The notes beneath the pieces are model-generated. The model saw only the letters and a list, made by a program, of their open reading frames with translations. It was not told the origin of the DNA and did no database searches. From positions 33,626,151 to 33,690,150 of the forward strand of contig NC_054877.1 of assembly GCF_018320785.1 (NCBI RefSeq): a DNA stretch of 64,000 nucleotides, in the 5' to 3' direction. This document shows positions 11,611 through 24,160 of the stretch, one piece after another (the first letter of the stretch is position 1; the number at the start of each line of letters is the position of its first letter). This stretch comes from Cheilinus undulatus. Its lineage: Eukaryota; Chordata; Actinopteri; Labriformes; Labridae. Position numbers and translations under genes: made by a program.

Positions 11611-12359
11611 TGAACAATCCTGTAAATAACATAACCAAACCATCTTCACTTGCAAAATACAAATCGTTTTGCTTTTCATTTTATTTTCTATGGGAGCCCC
11701 ATGAGGTAATGCTTTAATTTAACTCCGTTTTACTGTCATTACAAGTAAAAATGGGATCTCCTAGTCTCCTGATAACACGTTCCCTTGATTATGAGGGATT
11801 AATAATGAGATCTCAAGAAACTAACAGGATATTGTACCCTAATCTCTGAAAGTGACATAAGTGGAGATAGCAAGAAAAAAATATAATTCTACTAATAATG
11901 GAGGATAAATTAACATGATCCTTATCTTGATTTGTTTAATTTCTTTGGTGTTTCCTGTAACCTCTGTGTTGTCTTTGTTAATTCTAAGTGTCATATTTGT
12001 AAGGTTTTGTAGGATACCTTTTTGTGGTTTATTATTTCTTATATAGTTTCTAGTGTTTTTATAGTCAGCCTTTTGGAGTTTCACTTTGTAGTCTCTTATG
12101 TTTCAGGTTTTGACTTCCTTTGTATTAGTGCTGGGTAATTAATCTAAAAATAATCAAAACCGACATTTGGAGCCTCTTACCAACGTAAACCTGCCCTGTC
12201 AATTATTTCATTATTTTTTCCTTGTAATTGTCTCTCCACTAATGCATAACCCCCTTAAAAACACGCTACTGGCTGTGTAGTCATGTGATAGGCAGCCAGG
12301 TGTCACAACGCGTGTAGCCTGCAGAAACCCAAAGGAGAAGTAGAAGTCACATGACCAAG

Positions 12360-12895
12360 CAGCAACCTCTGGTCATGAAAAGTGAAGCCAATGCGGAAGT
12401 GCAAAAATTGCAATACAGCGAGTTTCCTCTTGAGGCTGGCTGCAGGAACACCGTAAGTCCCATCTGAACACCTGTTAAACAGCCAGTTTTTACACTAGAA
12501 ATAAACTGGTTTAAAGTCAGGTTAAAAAAACCAAACGTGTCTCATTAGCTAATGTCTTCATGTGCTCTCGCAGTACAGGGCGTGAATTTTTTTTGTACCA
12601 CAATGGTTTTGAATATATTTGGGAAAAACCTCACTGCGGCCTGATTGCCGCGTCTCATTTGATTGACAAATAGCTCGACGGGCAGAGACTACGTTTCTGT
12701 CAACCAGAATGCTAGCTAGCGAGCTGACAGGAAGTCAAGCTTAATGGGCGAGCCGTTAGGTTGAGACCACGATTTTAATATGGAGCCCACCGTAGATTGG
12801 CTTCAAAAGCTGTTTGAGTCCGCCTACAGAAAACAGACGGCTGACGTCACACAGGGTGTGTCCAATTTTTTCTTCAGTCTATGCATGGGACACCG
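12360..12895 (+). repeat. Interspersed teleost repeat, class unassigned
   Basis: The block from 'tcatgaaaagtgaagccaat' through 'gattggcttcaaaagctgtt' and 'ggctgacgtcacacag' to 'cttcagtctatgcatggg' has the composition and phrases of a repeat widespread in teleost genomes. No ORF. I cannot name the superfamily. Confidence 0.6.
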
Positions 12896-13021
12896 TCCCA
12901 TCCAGTCCGCTACAACTCAAACACAGAGCTGACTGCGCAGGGTGAGCAGCAAAGTTATTTTCTACTTTTATACAATAGTATAAAAATAATTTATTTCGTT
13001 AGCAAGAAATATTTTCTACTT

Positions 13022-14420
13022 TTCTACTTGGCCTGGGCAATATGACCTTAAAATCAAATCTCCGATTTTCTTAAAAAAAAAAAAAAAAAAAAAAATCAGA
13101 TTTTAAACAATTTTTCATATCCTTGTTTAAAATCACACAAATGACAAATATATTAATCAAAGCATATTTTTCTTTTCTTTCATGAATTAAATGTAACAAA
13201 TACCAACTGAATTTTCCTCTTGGTTAAGACCAAGCTGTAATTTTGTCTCAAAAAATGCACTTTTTTTACTAAAAAAAGTTGTTTATATCAGCACAAAAGG
13301 CTGCAATTATCTACAGAAACCTGTGATAGCATACAGAACTCTTATCTGACCATAAAATCACAGAAAAAATGTTTTTTTTTAGTCTTTGTGTTTACTTCTT
13401 TTTAACTGCTCCTGTAGCTTAAAGTTTCACTTGTGTCATGCTGAGGTGAGTCCAAGCCTTGACTGATTACACCACATTTCCTATCAGGAGCATTCACAAG
13501 AAAAACCCTCAAAAATATTAACAGCTACAGACTTTGATTGTGAAGGAATTGTCAGAAGTACTGTATTTATCATTGTTCAACTAAGCTTCTGCAGCGGTAC
13601 TGGCGATTTTCTGCAGCGTTTACAGCTGCATCTATACATACATCTTTGACTCATTTAATGCCACAGCTCTCTTCTATGACTGAATATGGATTTATTGAGT
13701 GAGTCAGTTTTATCAAGTGAGTTAGTTACGTGGCTGCTTTTACTGCTAGAGCAAAACTACTTAATGCTGACTGGACTCAGAATAAGCCATTTTTCATCAC
13801 TTTGCTAGCTAGTGTAAACATCAGTTATGTCTCATGTGGGCTCTACAGCTGAATGCACCCATTTAAAAACTGGTAATGACAGTGATGAAGAAATCCATTC
13901 TGTGGCAGAAATTTTACTGTTGACAGTACTTATACTCGTTAACTGCCCAGTGCCCACCACTAGATTTCAAGTGCTATTGGCTGATTTAAGTGTGTGTTTG
14001 TTGGATGTAGCAGTCTTGTTGATTACCATAGTGAAACACACTTTTGCCACTCGGCTGCATGTCTTTGATTGAGATGTTGACACAAGTCTGCCGTGCTGCC
14101 TCCTTTAGTTGCCACAGCTTTTAAACAAATATTGCAGCGTGCTGTGGTTTGTTCACGGTACAAAGCTACAAACCTGAGCCGGTTCCAAACAGCAGACCAA
14201 AATATACAGTTCTTATGGGACAAAACTCAGGATTTGCACCGGCTGCCGTGCTGTTGTGTGTGCATCTCTGTGGTAAGGGAGGGGGACGGTGTAAACTACA
14301 AGAGCCCCATGGGGGACAGAAAGAGTAGCACAGAGGGATTTTTGAAAATCTAGATTTTTAGGTTTTAAATCATCCAAAACAAAAAATTGAATTCATCCAT
14401 GAAACCGATACATCACTCAG
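13022..14420 (-). mobile_element. hAT element relic with BED zinc finger
   Basis: The left margin shows GGCCTGGGCAATATGACC, a common hAT-type terminus. The minus-strand frame within carries a BED finger (separate entry). The right boundary is approximate and no target duplication was found. A poly-A run lies at 13073-13095. Confidence 0.5.
14023..14223 (-). pseudogene. BED-type zinc finger of a hAT transposase (fragment)
   Basis: The 66-residue minus-strand frame contains SAVWNRLRF, then CNICLKAVATKGGSTADLCQ and HLNQRH. This is the BED arrangement: an aromatic S-x-VW start, Cys-x2-Cys, then His-x4-His. BED fingers form the N-terminus of hAT transposases and ZBED proteins. No catalytic domain follows in frame, so this is a relic. 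It could come from a ZBED-like host gene, but the surrounding repeat-like DNA argues for a transposon. Confidence 0.7.
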
Positions 14421-14423
14421 GCT

Positions 14424-15119
14424 TATTTTCTAGCAAAATGTGACTTTCAAAAAAAGAAACATTTCAGCTGATGTATGTTTTTATCTCAATAAATAACCAT
14501 ACATTATTACTCTGTGCCTGTTCCTCTCAGTTATTTGTTTTAAATTATACAGATATTTTCAGCACAAACGGAGTCAGGAGTGGAATAATCGCACATCAGT
14601 TATAATCGAGGTAAAAAGTTCTATTACTCATAATTTTGTTTTTTTTTTTGCCATAATTGCCCATTCCTACTTTGTATACCATTCCCTAGTTTTAGCTCCC
14701 AGTGTTATCTGTTTGTTTCTGTTCTGCTTGTGTGACACAGTTTTTTTCTCAGATCTTAGTTTCTAGTATCTAGTGTGTTATTTTGTAATCCTTGTCCCTC
14801 CTTGTGTTTGTATGTGTTTCCTTGTTGTTGAGTTTCCTGTTTTATTCACCTGTGTCTCGTTTGTCACACCTGTTCCCCTGCCTGTAATCAATCCTTGTAT
14901 ATTTAGGCTCTGTGTTTCTCCCTGTCCTTTGTCAGATTGTCATGTTTTTTTTTTTTTTACCTTTGGAGTGAGTTTTAAGTATTTTTTTTCTTTGTATCAG
15001 TGACCAGAGCTTTTCCTTTAATACCAAACACAAATTGACATAATATAAATTTATTTACAGAATATACTGTACTTCCGAAATACTAAGTAAAATTAACCCT
15101 GGCAATTCCCAGTTTTGCC
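14424..15119. other. Intergenic, low-complexity T-rich stretches
   Basis: T-rich and pyrimidine-rich DNA (for example 14640-14650 and 14946-14959). No recognisable exon. Confidence 0.45.
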
Positions 15120-15850
15120 CAAGATGAAAAACAGGAATTGGTATGCTGATTTATATGTTCTGGGCTTGGATACAAGCCCTGGATACACTCTGGTCCGCTG
15201 TTCTCACTGTGCTTAATACCACTGGTACAGTGATTCGCACAGAAGCAAGAGTAACTCTCCTGGGTGACACATCTAATATAAAAACCAGTAAAAGCAAACT
15301 CAAATTCAAAAGAATAGGTCTCATAACAGCCAACAAATGTATAGCAATGTGTTGGAAAGAGGATAAACCACCTACTTTTAAGAGATGGATAAATGAATTT
15401 GTATCATGTATACCAAATGAAAAGATGATGTATAATTTAAGGGACATAAGAGTTTATCGTGATATGGGGAGACTTCCTGAAGATTTCGGAGACAGATTCT
15501 GTAACGTAATACCTATCTGTCACTCATAAATACTGATCACACACCAATGTAAGTCAAGCTTATTTTTTTGCCTGTGCAATGCCAGCTGTACCCTCATTCC
15601 TAATTCTGTTAACTTCACTCTGTTTTATACACATTCATTTATGCTTGCTAGTATACTTATACTGCTGAACTATAGGATTCTTTCTTTTTGTTTTTTTTTT
15701 GACCAGGCACTCATGCTGTAATGACTTTGGTTCGGACCTGAGGGAAGGAGGGGGAGGGATAGATTTTCTGTAAGTATTCTGTATATTCTGCTGTCATCCC
15801 AACCCCATGTTTGTAAAAATAAAAATCAATAAAAAAAAATTGAATCAGAA
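15120..15850 (+). mobile_element. L1-type LINE 3' end
   Basis: The frame 15143-15529 ends with a block typical of the ORF2 C-terminus in fish L1 elements: NKCIAMCWKEDKPPTFKRWI, then NEFVSC and EKMMYNL. It is followed by about 300 bp of T/G-rich 3' UTR and an A-rich tail with AATAAA-like signals at about 15816-15840. Strongly 5'-truncated; only the last ~100 codons remain. Confidence 0.75.
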
Positions 15851-16323
15851 TAAATTTAAGCCTGGTTCTGCATTTGGGTCCTCCTTTTGTTTTTGCACTT
15901 TTTGAAAATCGTTACAGAAACAAAATAATAACAGAATTGTATGGCTATAGGGTAGGCTTCCTGTACTTTTAACATTTTCACATTAAAATATATTCAACAT
16001 CAATTTTACAAACACAGTTTTATTAGTGGTGTCAGTCAATGAAAATGATTCAATAAATTAAAGGCTTTATAATTAATTTATTGCAATTAACTGAATATGT
16101 TATAGATGGTATAACGGGTAGATTTCAAGATGATAGTAACAAAACAATCAGGAACTGCCTCTGAAAGGTATCAAAACTTTCTACAAGCTTTTGAAACAGG
16201 AGAGACCAAGGGTACACTGACAACTCCCTAGTCAATCTAGGATGCTGTTAGTCCGAGGAAAATTGATTTTATATATTAGAAAATAATACAAAAATTAAGA
16301 GCTCAGAGATTTCAGAGTCAAAG

Positions 16324-16669
16324 TTACAAAGCTACTTTAGACAGTTGTGTGATGGCATCAGAGCAAGCACAGGCTACATTTGAATCATATTTTTCATCTC
16401 TGTGCTTAATTAATCGAAAATTTTGACACTTATTTTTTCTTTTTAGCCTTTCAGCTGCACTATTTTCTCTTGGTTCATGTTGCCCTGAAACCAACCTCTT
16501 GGAGCATGGGAGACAAAAAATCCTAAATATGTTCAAAAATCTCCTTAAATGCTCATTCCTCACCTGTGTCATTCCCGGGGCTTCTCACATCCTTCTTCGT
16601 GGTTTCTGCCCAGGACAGGGGGATGGCAAGCAGAAGGAAGCACAACAAGTGTTTGCCGGTGATTTTCAT
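16324..16669 (-). CDS. Candidate secreted peptide, two exons, family unknown
   Basis: Exon 1 (16669-16564, minus) encodes MKITGKHLLCFLLLAIPLSW followed by AETTKKD, a textbook signal peptide with a likely cut after SWA. It ends at the donor CAG|GTGAGG. After a 79-bp intron, the acceptor GGTTTCAG|GG at 16484 joins in frame (split codon G|GG) to exon 2 (16484-16324). The predicted product is 88 residues, about 67 after cleavage. It contains a basic stretch (RLKRKNK, residues 48-54) and three cysteines (55, 74, 76). An upstream acceptor (CTTCAACAG at about 16683) suggests a 5' UTR intron. I do not recognise the family. The odd cysteine count means a further exon could replace the apparent 3' end, and pseudogene status is not excluded. 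Confidence 0.5.
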
Positions 16670-17279
16670 GGTGACGATAATGCTCTCTGTTGAAGACACG
16701 GTAAAAAAAATATGTCATTAAATAAATCCCAGATTCTTAGCTGCTATGGAAACAGATGTTATCTGTGACTCACTCTCTATTCCTGTGTTGTTGCTCTCTG
16801 GCAGTGAGGGGGAAAATCTCTGCCTCCTGCAGCCTGTGATGAACTACAAACACCGCCCTCACGTGACAGGCTCGACACACTGCAGGAGATGATGCTCGCG
16901 CGCGTAAACAGCAGTTGCTCCAGAAACGACAAGGGAAGGAAAATGCCTCGTGCTAGCAAACATAATGAAGTCACTGTGGCTTTGATACATTCAAGAGTCC
17001 GGGGTAAACACTCCCTCCAGCTTAATTCTCTGTCCCTCAAGGACTGAAAAGAATGCAGGCTCTGATATCCATGAACGACGTGAGCTGCCTGCTTGTTTCC
17101 TTTTCTTCTGTGACATGGATAGGTTACCGGAAAGACAGTTTGGCCCCTGAAATAAAGTACGGTAGGACTCGGATATGTTGGTAGGCAGTGGTATTTAAGA
17201 CCTTTGAATGTTTTCTGACACAGCATGGATGAAAAAGAAAAATGAAGTAGGCCTAGTTGGCATGAGGTCAGAACAAAGG
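16670..17279. other. 5' flank of the secreted-peptide candidate
   Basis: A GC-richer stretch than its surroundings, with CpGs around 16850-17120 (for example 'gcgcgcgtaaac' near 16896). It may hold the promoter and 5' UTR exon of the minus-strand candidate gene. The minus-strand frame at 16777-17226 has no recognisable domain. Confidence 0.35.
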
Positions 17280-17406
17280 CGAATAAAGACTAGCTCAAAT
17301 GTAGACCTACTCAATGAGAGGGTGCATGCAGGAAAGGAGCTGCTGACTTGAACCTGGGCCACTCACATAAACGGGGCTTGAACTAACCACCAGGCCATTT
17401 GCACCC
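17280..17406 (-). repeat. tRNA-derived SINE fragment
   Basis: On the minus strand an A-box-like TGGCCTGGTGGTTAG (17397-17383) and a B-box GGTTCAAGTC (17354-17345) are spaced as in a tRNA-derived SINE head. The tRNA-unrelated body follows. Not a functional tRNA: no acceptor-stem pairing is visible. Confidence 0.6.
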
Positions 17407-17530
17407 CAGCATGCCACTGTTGAACTGTTTTCCTTACAAACTAAATAAAACCTTCAGCCCAGCAATTTCTCTAACAAGTAGCATGCGAGTAAAGTAAACG
17501 TATAGTTAACAGTCTTATCTTGATTAAAAC

Positions 17531-17531
17531 T

Positions 17532-17563
<32 letters not shown>
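17531..17563. repeat. Poly-T tract
   Basis: An uninterrupted T run of about 33 bases, either a slippage repeat or the tail of a minus-strand retroposon. Confidence 0.9.
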
Positions 17564-17569
<6 letters not shown>

Positions 17570-19834
17570 AATCTTCCACACAAGTCTCTTCGAGGGTGCA
17601 GTTTCCCTTTTTCTGAGATTCTACACTGAAGATTTGTTTCATCCGTGTTTTTGGCCAATCATGACACATAATAGTATCAAACTCAGAAATGGCTACAGCT
17701 TGCTGCAGTATAGGTGTTAGGGGCTGATCTCAAAAGGCAAAACGTTTCATTAAAGGACATAATATTTTTAGAGGGATATGTTAATCAGACCAAAATATTG
17801 ATTTTATTGCAGTTATCTGCAATGTTCGGCCCCCACAGCGCCTGTTCAAAAAAATCTGGCCCTTGGCAAATGGATTTGATGACCCCTGTCATAGACTATG
17901 TTAAGGCCATGCATCGACAGTTTTCTTTATCCTGAACCTACCTAAACGGTGCCTGAACCTTTTTTTTTTTTAAGTTTTAAAAAGTTTAAATTTAGAGAAT
18001 AAAAGGTGGAATGTAGAGAATGAAAGTTTGAATATATACAATAAAAGTCTGAATAAAGAAAATATAAGTTTCAATACAGAAACTAGGACTTTAAATGTAA
18101 AGCAGATAGAAGAGTCTTAAATGAAGAAACTATAAAAAAAACACCTTTAAAGGGCAACAATATTACTTCTATTTTCCAAACTCACTGATCCTTTCCATGC
18201 TGGTCAAGTGTTAATGTTGCCATGGTTACCTGCAGTTACCATGGCTGGAATAATCCTACTTTTATCACCCCTTGGTTTTTACTTGCCCTCTAACAAGGTC
18301 TGCTCTGATAAATTAAGTGAAGACGTTTGTTTATGGACTATGGATAAGTTGGGCCTCAATTGCTGTTCAGTATGAAAGGTGAAGTACAGTTTAACATAAA
18401 GCATGGTAAATAGTGACAACTTCAAATTTCTTCTTCAGTTTCAGGGTCCATGCTGTGGTGCATGTTGGACAACAGTCTGAGATAAAAGGAAGATTGTCTT
18501 TGGCCAGCCTGGGTGGGAAAGCATGTTCTCTCTGCTGTAGCAATGGAAAACAAGCACAGTACGTGGTGTATTACGGTAGGTACTTATGTCCAGCTTGTAT
18601 CTTTAATATATAGTTAGGCTTTCAAATGTTTTTGTGACAGCTACTTACATAAGAACAATAAAAGTCACAGTAGGGAAAAATTGTGCGGCAGACACGGACC
18701 CCTGTGGCATTTTTGTTGGCTTGTACACTATGTTCCTTTTAAATGTGCTTCTCTTTTATTATTCCCACATATTGATGTAAAGGGAGGTCAGGTACAGGTT
18801 TACACCCTAACAACCTGCTGGAAAGTCAGTGAATGTCTGTTACTTTTACACGTACTTAATGACAGCCAGGCCTAAAACATATTTGGAAAGTGTTTGAAAA
18901 CCTTAATGAAAGGTCTAGAGGGAGTCTAGATGTGCAAAAAGAAACCGTGATTCACGTTTATAGTCTGAACATTCACTATCCCTTGAAATAACTTATCCTG
19001 ATCTTCCTGGTGAGTCTAATACAACTGGTGATTTTATGCTGTCTGGGCCTTTGAACAATGAAGATATAATAATTCACTATGATGCATGAATCATTTTCTC
19101 TTTTATGACTGACTACCCCACCCTCCACACTTGGAGACATAGGTGGCATACCCAGCTGGTTTTATGTCGACCTTAGCATATAACTTACACATCAGGTGCT
19201 TTCATTCTGTAGTTTTACTTGAAAATTAGAAAAATATGTGTGACTTTTTATGATTACACCACCAAATATCTAATATAATTCAGACATTGGCTATTATCTA
19301 AGGCTGAAATGTTTCCCTTTATATTTTCTATAAAAAATATTTGATATAATAAAGACCCACATGATCATGATAAACATGTTCATTGAAACCTATAGAAAAA
19401 TGCTCTGTTTTAGAGAATATTTAATTAAATATATTACTTTTTGAATGTATGTGGACTCAAGGTCATTTATATTTGGTCTACATTCTTGTAATAAGGAAAT
19501 TAAATTGTAACCACTTAATGCCGCACACATGGGGCTTATTGAGGGTCCAAGCTTCAAGTGTACTGATCCAAATATGATTCAATTTCCTCACGTTTGATTA
19601 CATCTGTGTGTGATCAGTGTGGCTTGTCAACAACAGGCGAAGCAAACCCTGCTTTTGCAACACGTCTCAACATGCAAAGTGTGTTAGAGCTTATGTTTGC
19701 AGACACCAGAAATTCAACATTCAGGAAAAATAGGTTATGAACTTGGGAGTGACTACAAGATCAAAAGTGGCATCTAGCAGGCAAGTTATGGAGCAGTGGC
19801 AGGTGACTGTACTTCAGTGACATGTTCGTTATCC
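17564..19834. other. Intergenic, one weak exon-like block
   Basis: No gene family recognised. The only notable item is 18445-18575, an open block between TTTCAG and GTAGGT, discussed in findings. The rest is AT-rich. Confidence 0.4.
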
Positions 19835-20250
19835 TTAACCTAGCAAAGCCCGTGGATTGGCCAAATTTCATGTCTGTTATCAGTCAGACCAATCTTGAAA
19901 AGCTCCAATCTGAAATGTTTGTGCTTGCTCTGTAAACTAACTGGACCAATAAGGGTCATTTAAGGAGATCAAGGTGGTAGCTAACAGCATGGGCTAGTCA
20001 GACTGAAAGCTGGTAAACAATGGCTGCTGCCAGTGAAGCGATTAGCTTTGATATAGCTACAGAAATGAACATTTCTTTAGTTCCAAGATCTGTACTGAAC
20101 TCTTTTCTAGGCAGAGAAGATGTCTGTTCTGCCAACCCACATGGTATTACTGGTATGATCTAGTTATACTGCAAGCTGATAAACAATGGCTACTGCCAAT
20201 GAAGTGATTGGCTCAAATTTAGCTAAAGTAGCAGTTCTTATCAGAACTGC
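19835..20250 (+). repeat. Interspersed repeat with internal duplication
   Basis: The text 'gattggccaaatttcatgtctgttatcag...ccaatcttgaaaagctcc' recurs near 23720-23760 in altered form. The phrase 'gctggtaaacaatggctgctgccagtgaagcgatt' at about 20007 is repeated in diverged form at 20178, giving an imperfect ~170 bp internal duplication. Class unknown. Confidence 0.5.
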
Positions 20251-20389
20251 ACAACATTTTCTTATTAAATGAAGAGCAGAGAACCACACTGAAAGCTTTT
20301 CTCTGTGAAAAAGATGTTTTTGTTCTTCTCCTGACCGGCTGTAGCTTTAGTTTTATTCACTTACTTGCTCCACAATTAGTAATCAGTGA

Positions 20390-21165
20390 CTGAACAGCAA
20401 ACAGGTATTTGAAGCTGCTGGTTCCTCTGGAGTCCCAGTAGCCTTTCGATGCAGGATCCTTCAAAAGCTTGCTGATGTGGGTAAAGCTGTATATTAGCCA
20501 CTCCTAACCAATGCCCAATGAAGAAACGCTTGCAGTGGGCTCAGAAATATATGAAGACTGTTTTTTAAACAATTTTATTCACTGATGAATGCCGTACTGC
20601 GTTGGATGGTCCTGATGGATGGGGTTTTAGATGGTTGGTGGGTGGCCACCATGTCCCAACAAAGTTGCAACGTCAGCAAGAAGGTGGTGGAGTGACGTTT
20701 TAGGCTGAAATCATAGGAAGTGGGTTAGGAGGTGCCCTGAAAGTGTCAAAATAACCTCAGCAAAATATGTGGAGCTCCTTGCTGCCCATATCCTGCAATG
20801 GTATAAAAAGGAGAACCGTGCCTTTCAGAGTAAAATCCTTTTCATGCAAGACAACGCACCATTCCATGCTACAAAAAACACTCAGGCCTTGGCTGCTATG
20901 GGCATAAGGAGGAAATGTCATGGTGTGGCCACCATCATCACCTGGCCTTAACCCTATTGAGAATCTGTGGAGCATGCTTAAAAGGAAGCTCTGTGAGGGT
21001 GGACAGCAGTTTACCTCACAACAGCAGCTCTGGGAGGCAATTCTGACATCCTCTAAGGAAGTACAGGCAGGAGCTATACATGGACTTACAAGTTCAATGG
21101 AGGAGAGAGTTGTAAAAGTGATATCAAAGAAGGGCTCCTATGTTAAAATGGAACTTATTTCGTAA
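20390..21165 (+). pseudogene. Tc1-like transposase relic, multiple lesions
   Basis: Fragments in shifting frames read as a Tc1-type catalytic domain: FTDECR at about 20578 (first Asp), then FMQDNAPFHATKNT (20769 frame; central Asp), then SPGLNPIENLWSMLKRKL (20920 frame; final Glu, with Asp replaced by Gly in the usual SPDLNP). The last frame continues to VVKVISKKGSYVKM, the normal C-terminus. Several frameshifts and stops (for example near 20700 and 20750) separate the pieces. This is a different Tc1 lineage from the copy at 4955. No flanking TIRs were recognised. Confidence 0.82.
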
Positions 21166-21169
21166 AGAT

Positions 21170-23690
21170 GTTTTTGATTGAAATAGCTTTGATTGAAAAA
21201 AAGAAATATCTCCTAATGCAAAAAAATTACAAAAGATTTCTGTTTTTCATCCTCTAGAAACTACTGAGTGTTTTAAAACTCTGTTTTTTGGAATATTGCA
21301 TTTTAAGTTGCAAAAAAATTCATTGTCATTATTGGTAATTTTGTCAAATAAAATCCAGATTGCAATATAATTGTTGAGGAATGAAAAATTCAATTAACTG
21401 CCAATTCTATAGACTATTAAGGAAAAAATGAACAAAAACAGTATGTGGATAACACTTTAGAACACTGTATTCAGCCTCCAGAGAATATACCATGGATGGA
21501 AATACTCTGTAATGCATTACCCCAAACACCCTCTCAAGGAACATGGAATAATTCACTGAAAATGCCTGATAAAACAGCTGTCTGTGGCTAGTAGTGTTAG
21601 TAAAATCTGCTCTTCTTCTTGTCTCATGCTGTCAGTTTCGTGGTGAACCCCATTCCCTGAGGCAGCAGAAGTGAGGAATTCTAAAGGCCCATTTTAAGGT
21701 GAACTGTATGAGAGATGATCTTTCATGTCTTATAATACAGGACATTTTTCCTTTGCTGGATGGGCTGCATTGGAATAACTAGCCCTTCCAATAAGGGGAA
21801 TGAATGTACATTATTCCTGCCTCTCCTGGCACCACTACACTATGGATTAAAAGCATGAATTTTTGTCTTTATTGACAACATTAGTGTAACAGAGATGTTT
21901 CAAAAAGAATGACTGCTGGAAGTTTGATATTATCTCTGTTATGACGAAATAGTAATTTCTTACACCACTGCTGTTGATATTAGTGTTACAGTCTATGGAT
22001 AATGCGAGAGTGCTCATAGCAAAGCTATTCCCAGCTAAAAAGAGATGCCTTGCCACTGTGGCCAGTCTGAATAATTGATAACAAAGACTTTGAATCATAT
22101 TGAATCACATATTGAATCATAAAAAAAAGTTGCCCTTGAAAAAAAAAATCCCTAAAAGTGATATCCTTTAAGTCTACCCTCAGTAGGATGTGCCCAAACA
22201 CCTCCAAAGAAAAATGCCTTGGAGACCTTCTGATCAGATGCCAGAACCATCTTAAATGACTCTGATGCACAGGACCAGTGCCTCTATGCTTCTTGTTGTC
22301 TGAACTCCTCACTCTATCTCTACAGCTGAGCCCAGCCACCCACTGGAGAAAACTCATTTCAACTGCTGGTTTCATTCTTTCAGTCATTACCCAAAGCCCA
22401 TGACCGTAGGTGAGGGTAGGATAAAAGATTCCCTGTCTTCCAGCCTGACTCCGTCTTCACCACGACAGTCTGGCAAACCACCTGCAATACTGCTATCAGT
22501 CTCATTCATACAAAAAAGTAGTCAGCCCTTTGACAGCTGCATCTCATATATACTTTTATTTGTCCTTTAATTTTTTGGGGGGCTGTTTTGTTATGTTAAT
22601 TTCATACAAATGCTATTCATTTTTGACAAATATTCCCAGTGTGGTGTAAATCAAAAAAGCTCTTTCTCACAATAAGCTTCACCTCCAGTAAAGATGTCTG
22701 CCTTTCTGCAAAGCCACTGCTGATAAAATCTATTCAATGAAAGCCACATGGGCCGCATAGAGTACGGTGTTTAGCATAATAAGGGATATTTCAGCAAAAA
22801 GGTTCCTGTGAGTAGATCCAATTTGAAATTCAGTATGATATCAAAAAACACGAACAGAACATGGTCATGTTTATAACTTTTGGCTCAGAAAGAAGGCAGG
22901 ATCGGTTACCATCTGGAAGTTTCTTAAAACAGACTTTTAAGTTCTGATTTTTATTTCATTTCTGAGAAACAAGGAAAATAAATTATATCCAGCCAGTGTA
23001 TCATGTAGTGTTCACTGTATGTGCACACGACAACAATACAAAGGCAGCATGATACACCTAAAATTCTAAACGTGTAGGTTGAAGGTTAATGGAGGCTCAA
23101 CAATTTGCCTGAAAATCTCCCACCTGTTATAAATGGACCCAACATGAGGACCTTCATCATGGGCAAAACACTTATCACCATTGGCAGTGAAGCCTTCAAT
23201 GATGGAATGGTCTCTGTGCATTTGTGCAGCTGGGAGCTGTGGTCTGGGTTGACTTAAATGTGAACAAAGTACTCATACACCAACAACTTGTGCTGCACTA
23301 CAATTATGCCCGAGCAACATTAATCTTCCACAGGCTGAAGCATGTAGCCTGAGAACAAAACAAATGTCCCAGGCTTTACCTCCTGTTTAGGATTGATAAA
23401 GAGTCCTGATTTTGGATGGTATGTTCAGCAAAATATGCACTCACTCTCAAACAATGGCTCCTTGTGGAGTCATTTGTGAGGAGACAGATCCAAATTGTCT
23501 GCGAAGTTGTTTGTAAATCTTTGTGTTCTGACACATTTTGGCATATTGATGGGGAAAGTGAAGGGTCATGCCCTTGCAGACCTTTGGCTCTGTATTCATT
23601 CATTTTCCTTGTCCTGACTTTTGTTTTCTCTTCAAGTGTGTCAAATTGCTGCAGTAGAGAGGAGGGAAAAACGGAGAACCACATCAGAGT
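21170..23690. other. Intergenic, nothing recognised
   Basis: No exon, RNA gene or named repeat seen. The frame at 22025-22387 (minus) has no recognisable domain. Confidence 0.45.
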
Positions 23691-24160
23691 GTTTCAGTTT
23701 TTTTGTTACCCTGTAAAGCCAATGGATTGGCCAGATTCCATGTATATCATCAGGTAGATCCATCCTGCCAAGCCCCTTTCGTAAACAGCTGTGCCTTGTC
23801 TGAGAACAGAGGGAAGAATCATCATTTGAGTAACACAAGGCAGGGGCTGCAGGGGGATTTAATGTACTGCAAGCCGGTAGACTAGCAATCGGTGCAGCAG
23901 GTAGCTCAGCTGTTGTAGTATAGCACAGGGTGCCATCTGTCGGAGCCGATGGTGGAAATTCCCCCCTTTTGCTTCTGATATCCTCCTCTTCGATGATAAT
24001 TTTTTTTCTCTGGGCTGGATGTATTTTATCCTTGCTTCTGCTTGGGCTGAATGCATCCAACTCTTTAACAGTGGTGGTCAGCATTCCTAGTGTGACGGAA
24101 CCATGGGCGTAGCACAGAGGGGGGAAAGGGTACTGATTACCCGGGTCCACAGTAGAGTGT
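23690..24160 (-). repeat. Probable interspersed repeat with a long open frame
   Basis: A 169-residue minus-strand frame (23641-24150) covers this block, but its sequence (runs such as PAAPIASLPACSTLNPPAAP) looks like translated repeat DNA. The left part repeats text found at about 19845. No conserved domain was recognised. Confidence 0.4.

Noticed and set aside
14023-14223. BED finger as a host ZBED gene
   Set aside because: Only one 66-residue fragment, without a dimerisation or catalytic domain and within transposon-like DNA.
17345-17397. tRNA gene
   Set aside because: A- and B-box-like motifs are present but there is no cloverleaf or acceptor stem; it is a SINE fragment.
22025-22387. 120-codon minus-strand frame
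   Set aside because: No recognisable domain, no splice context and no compositional sign of coding.
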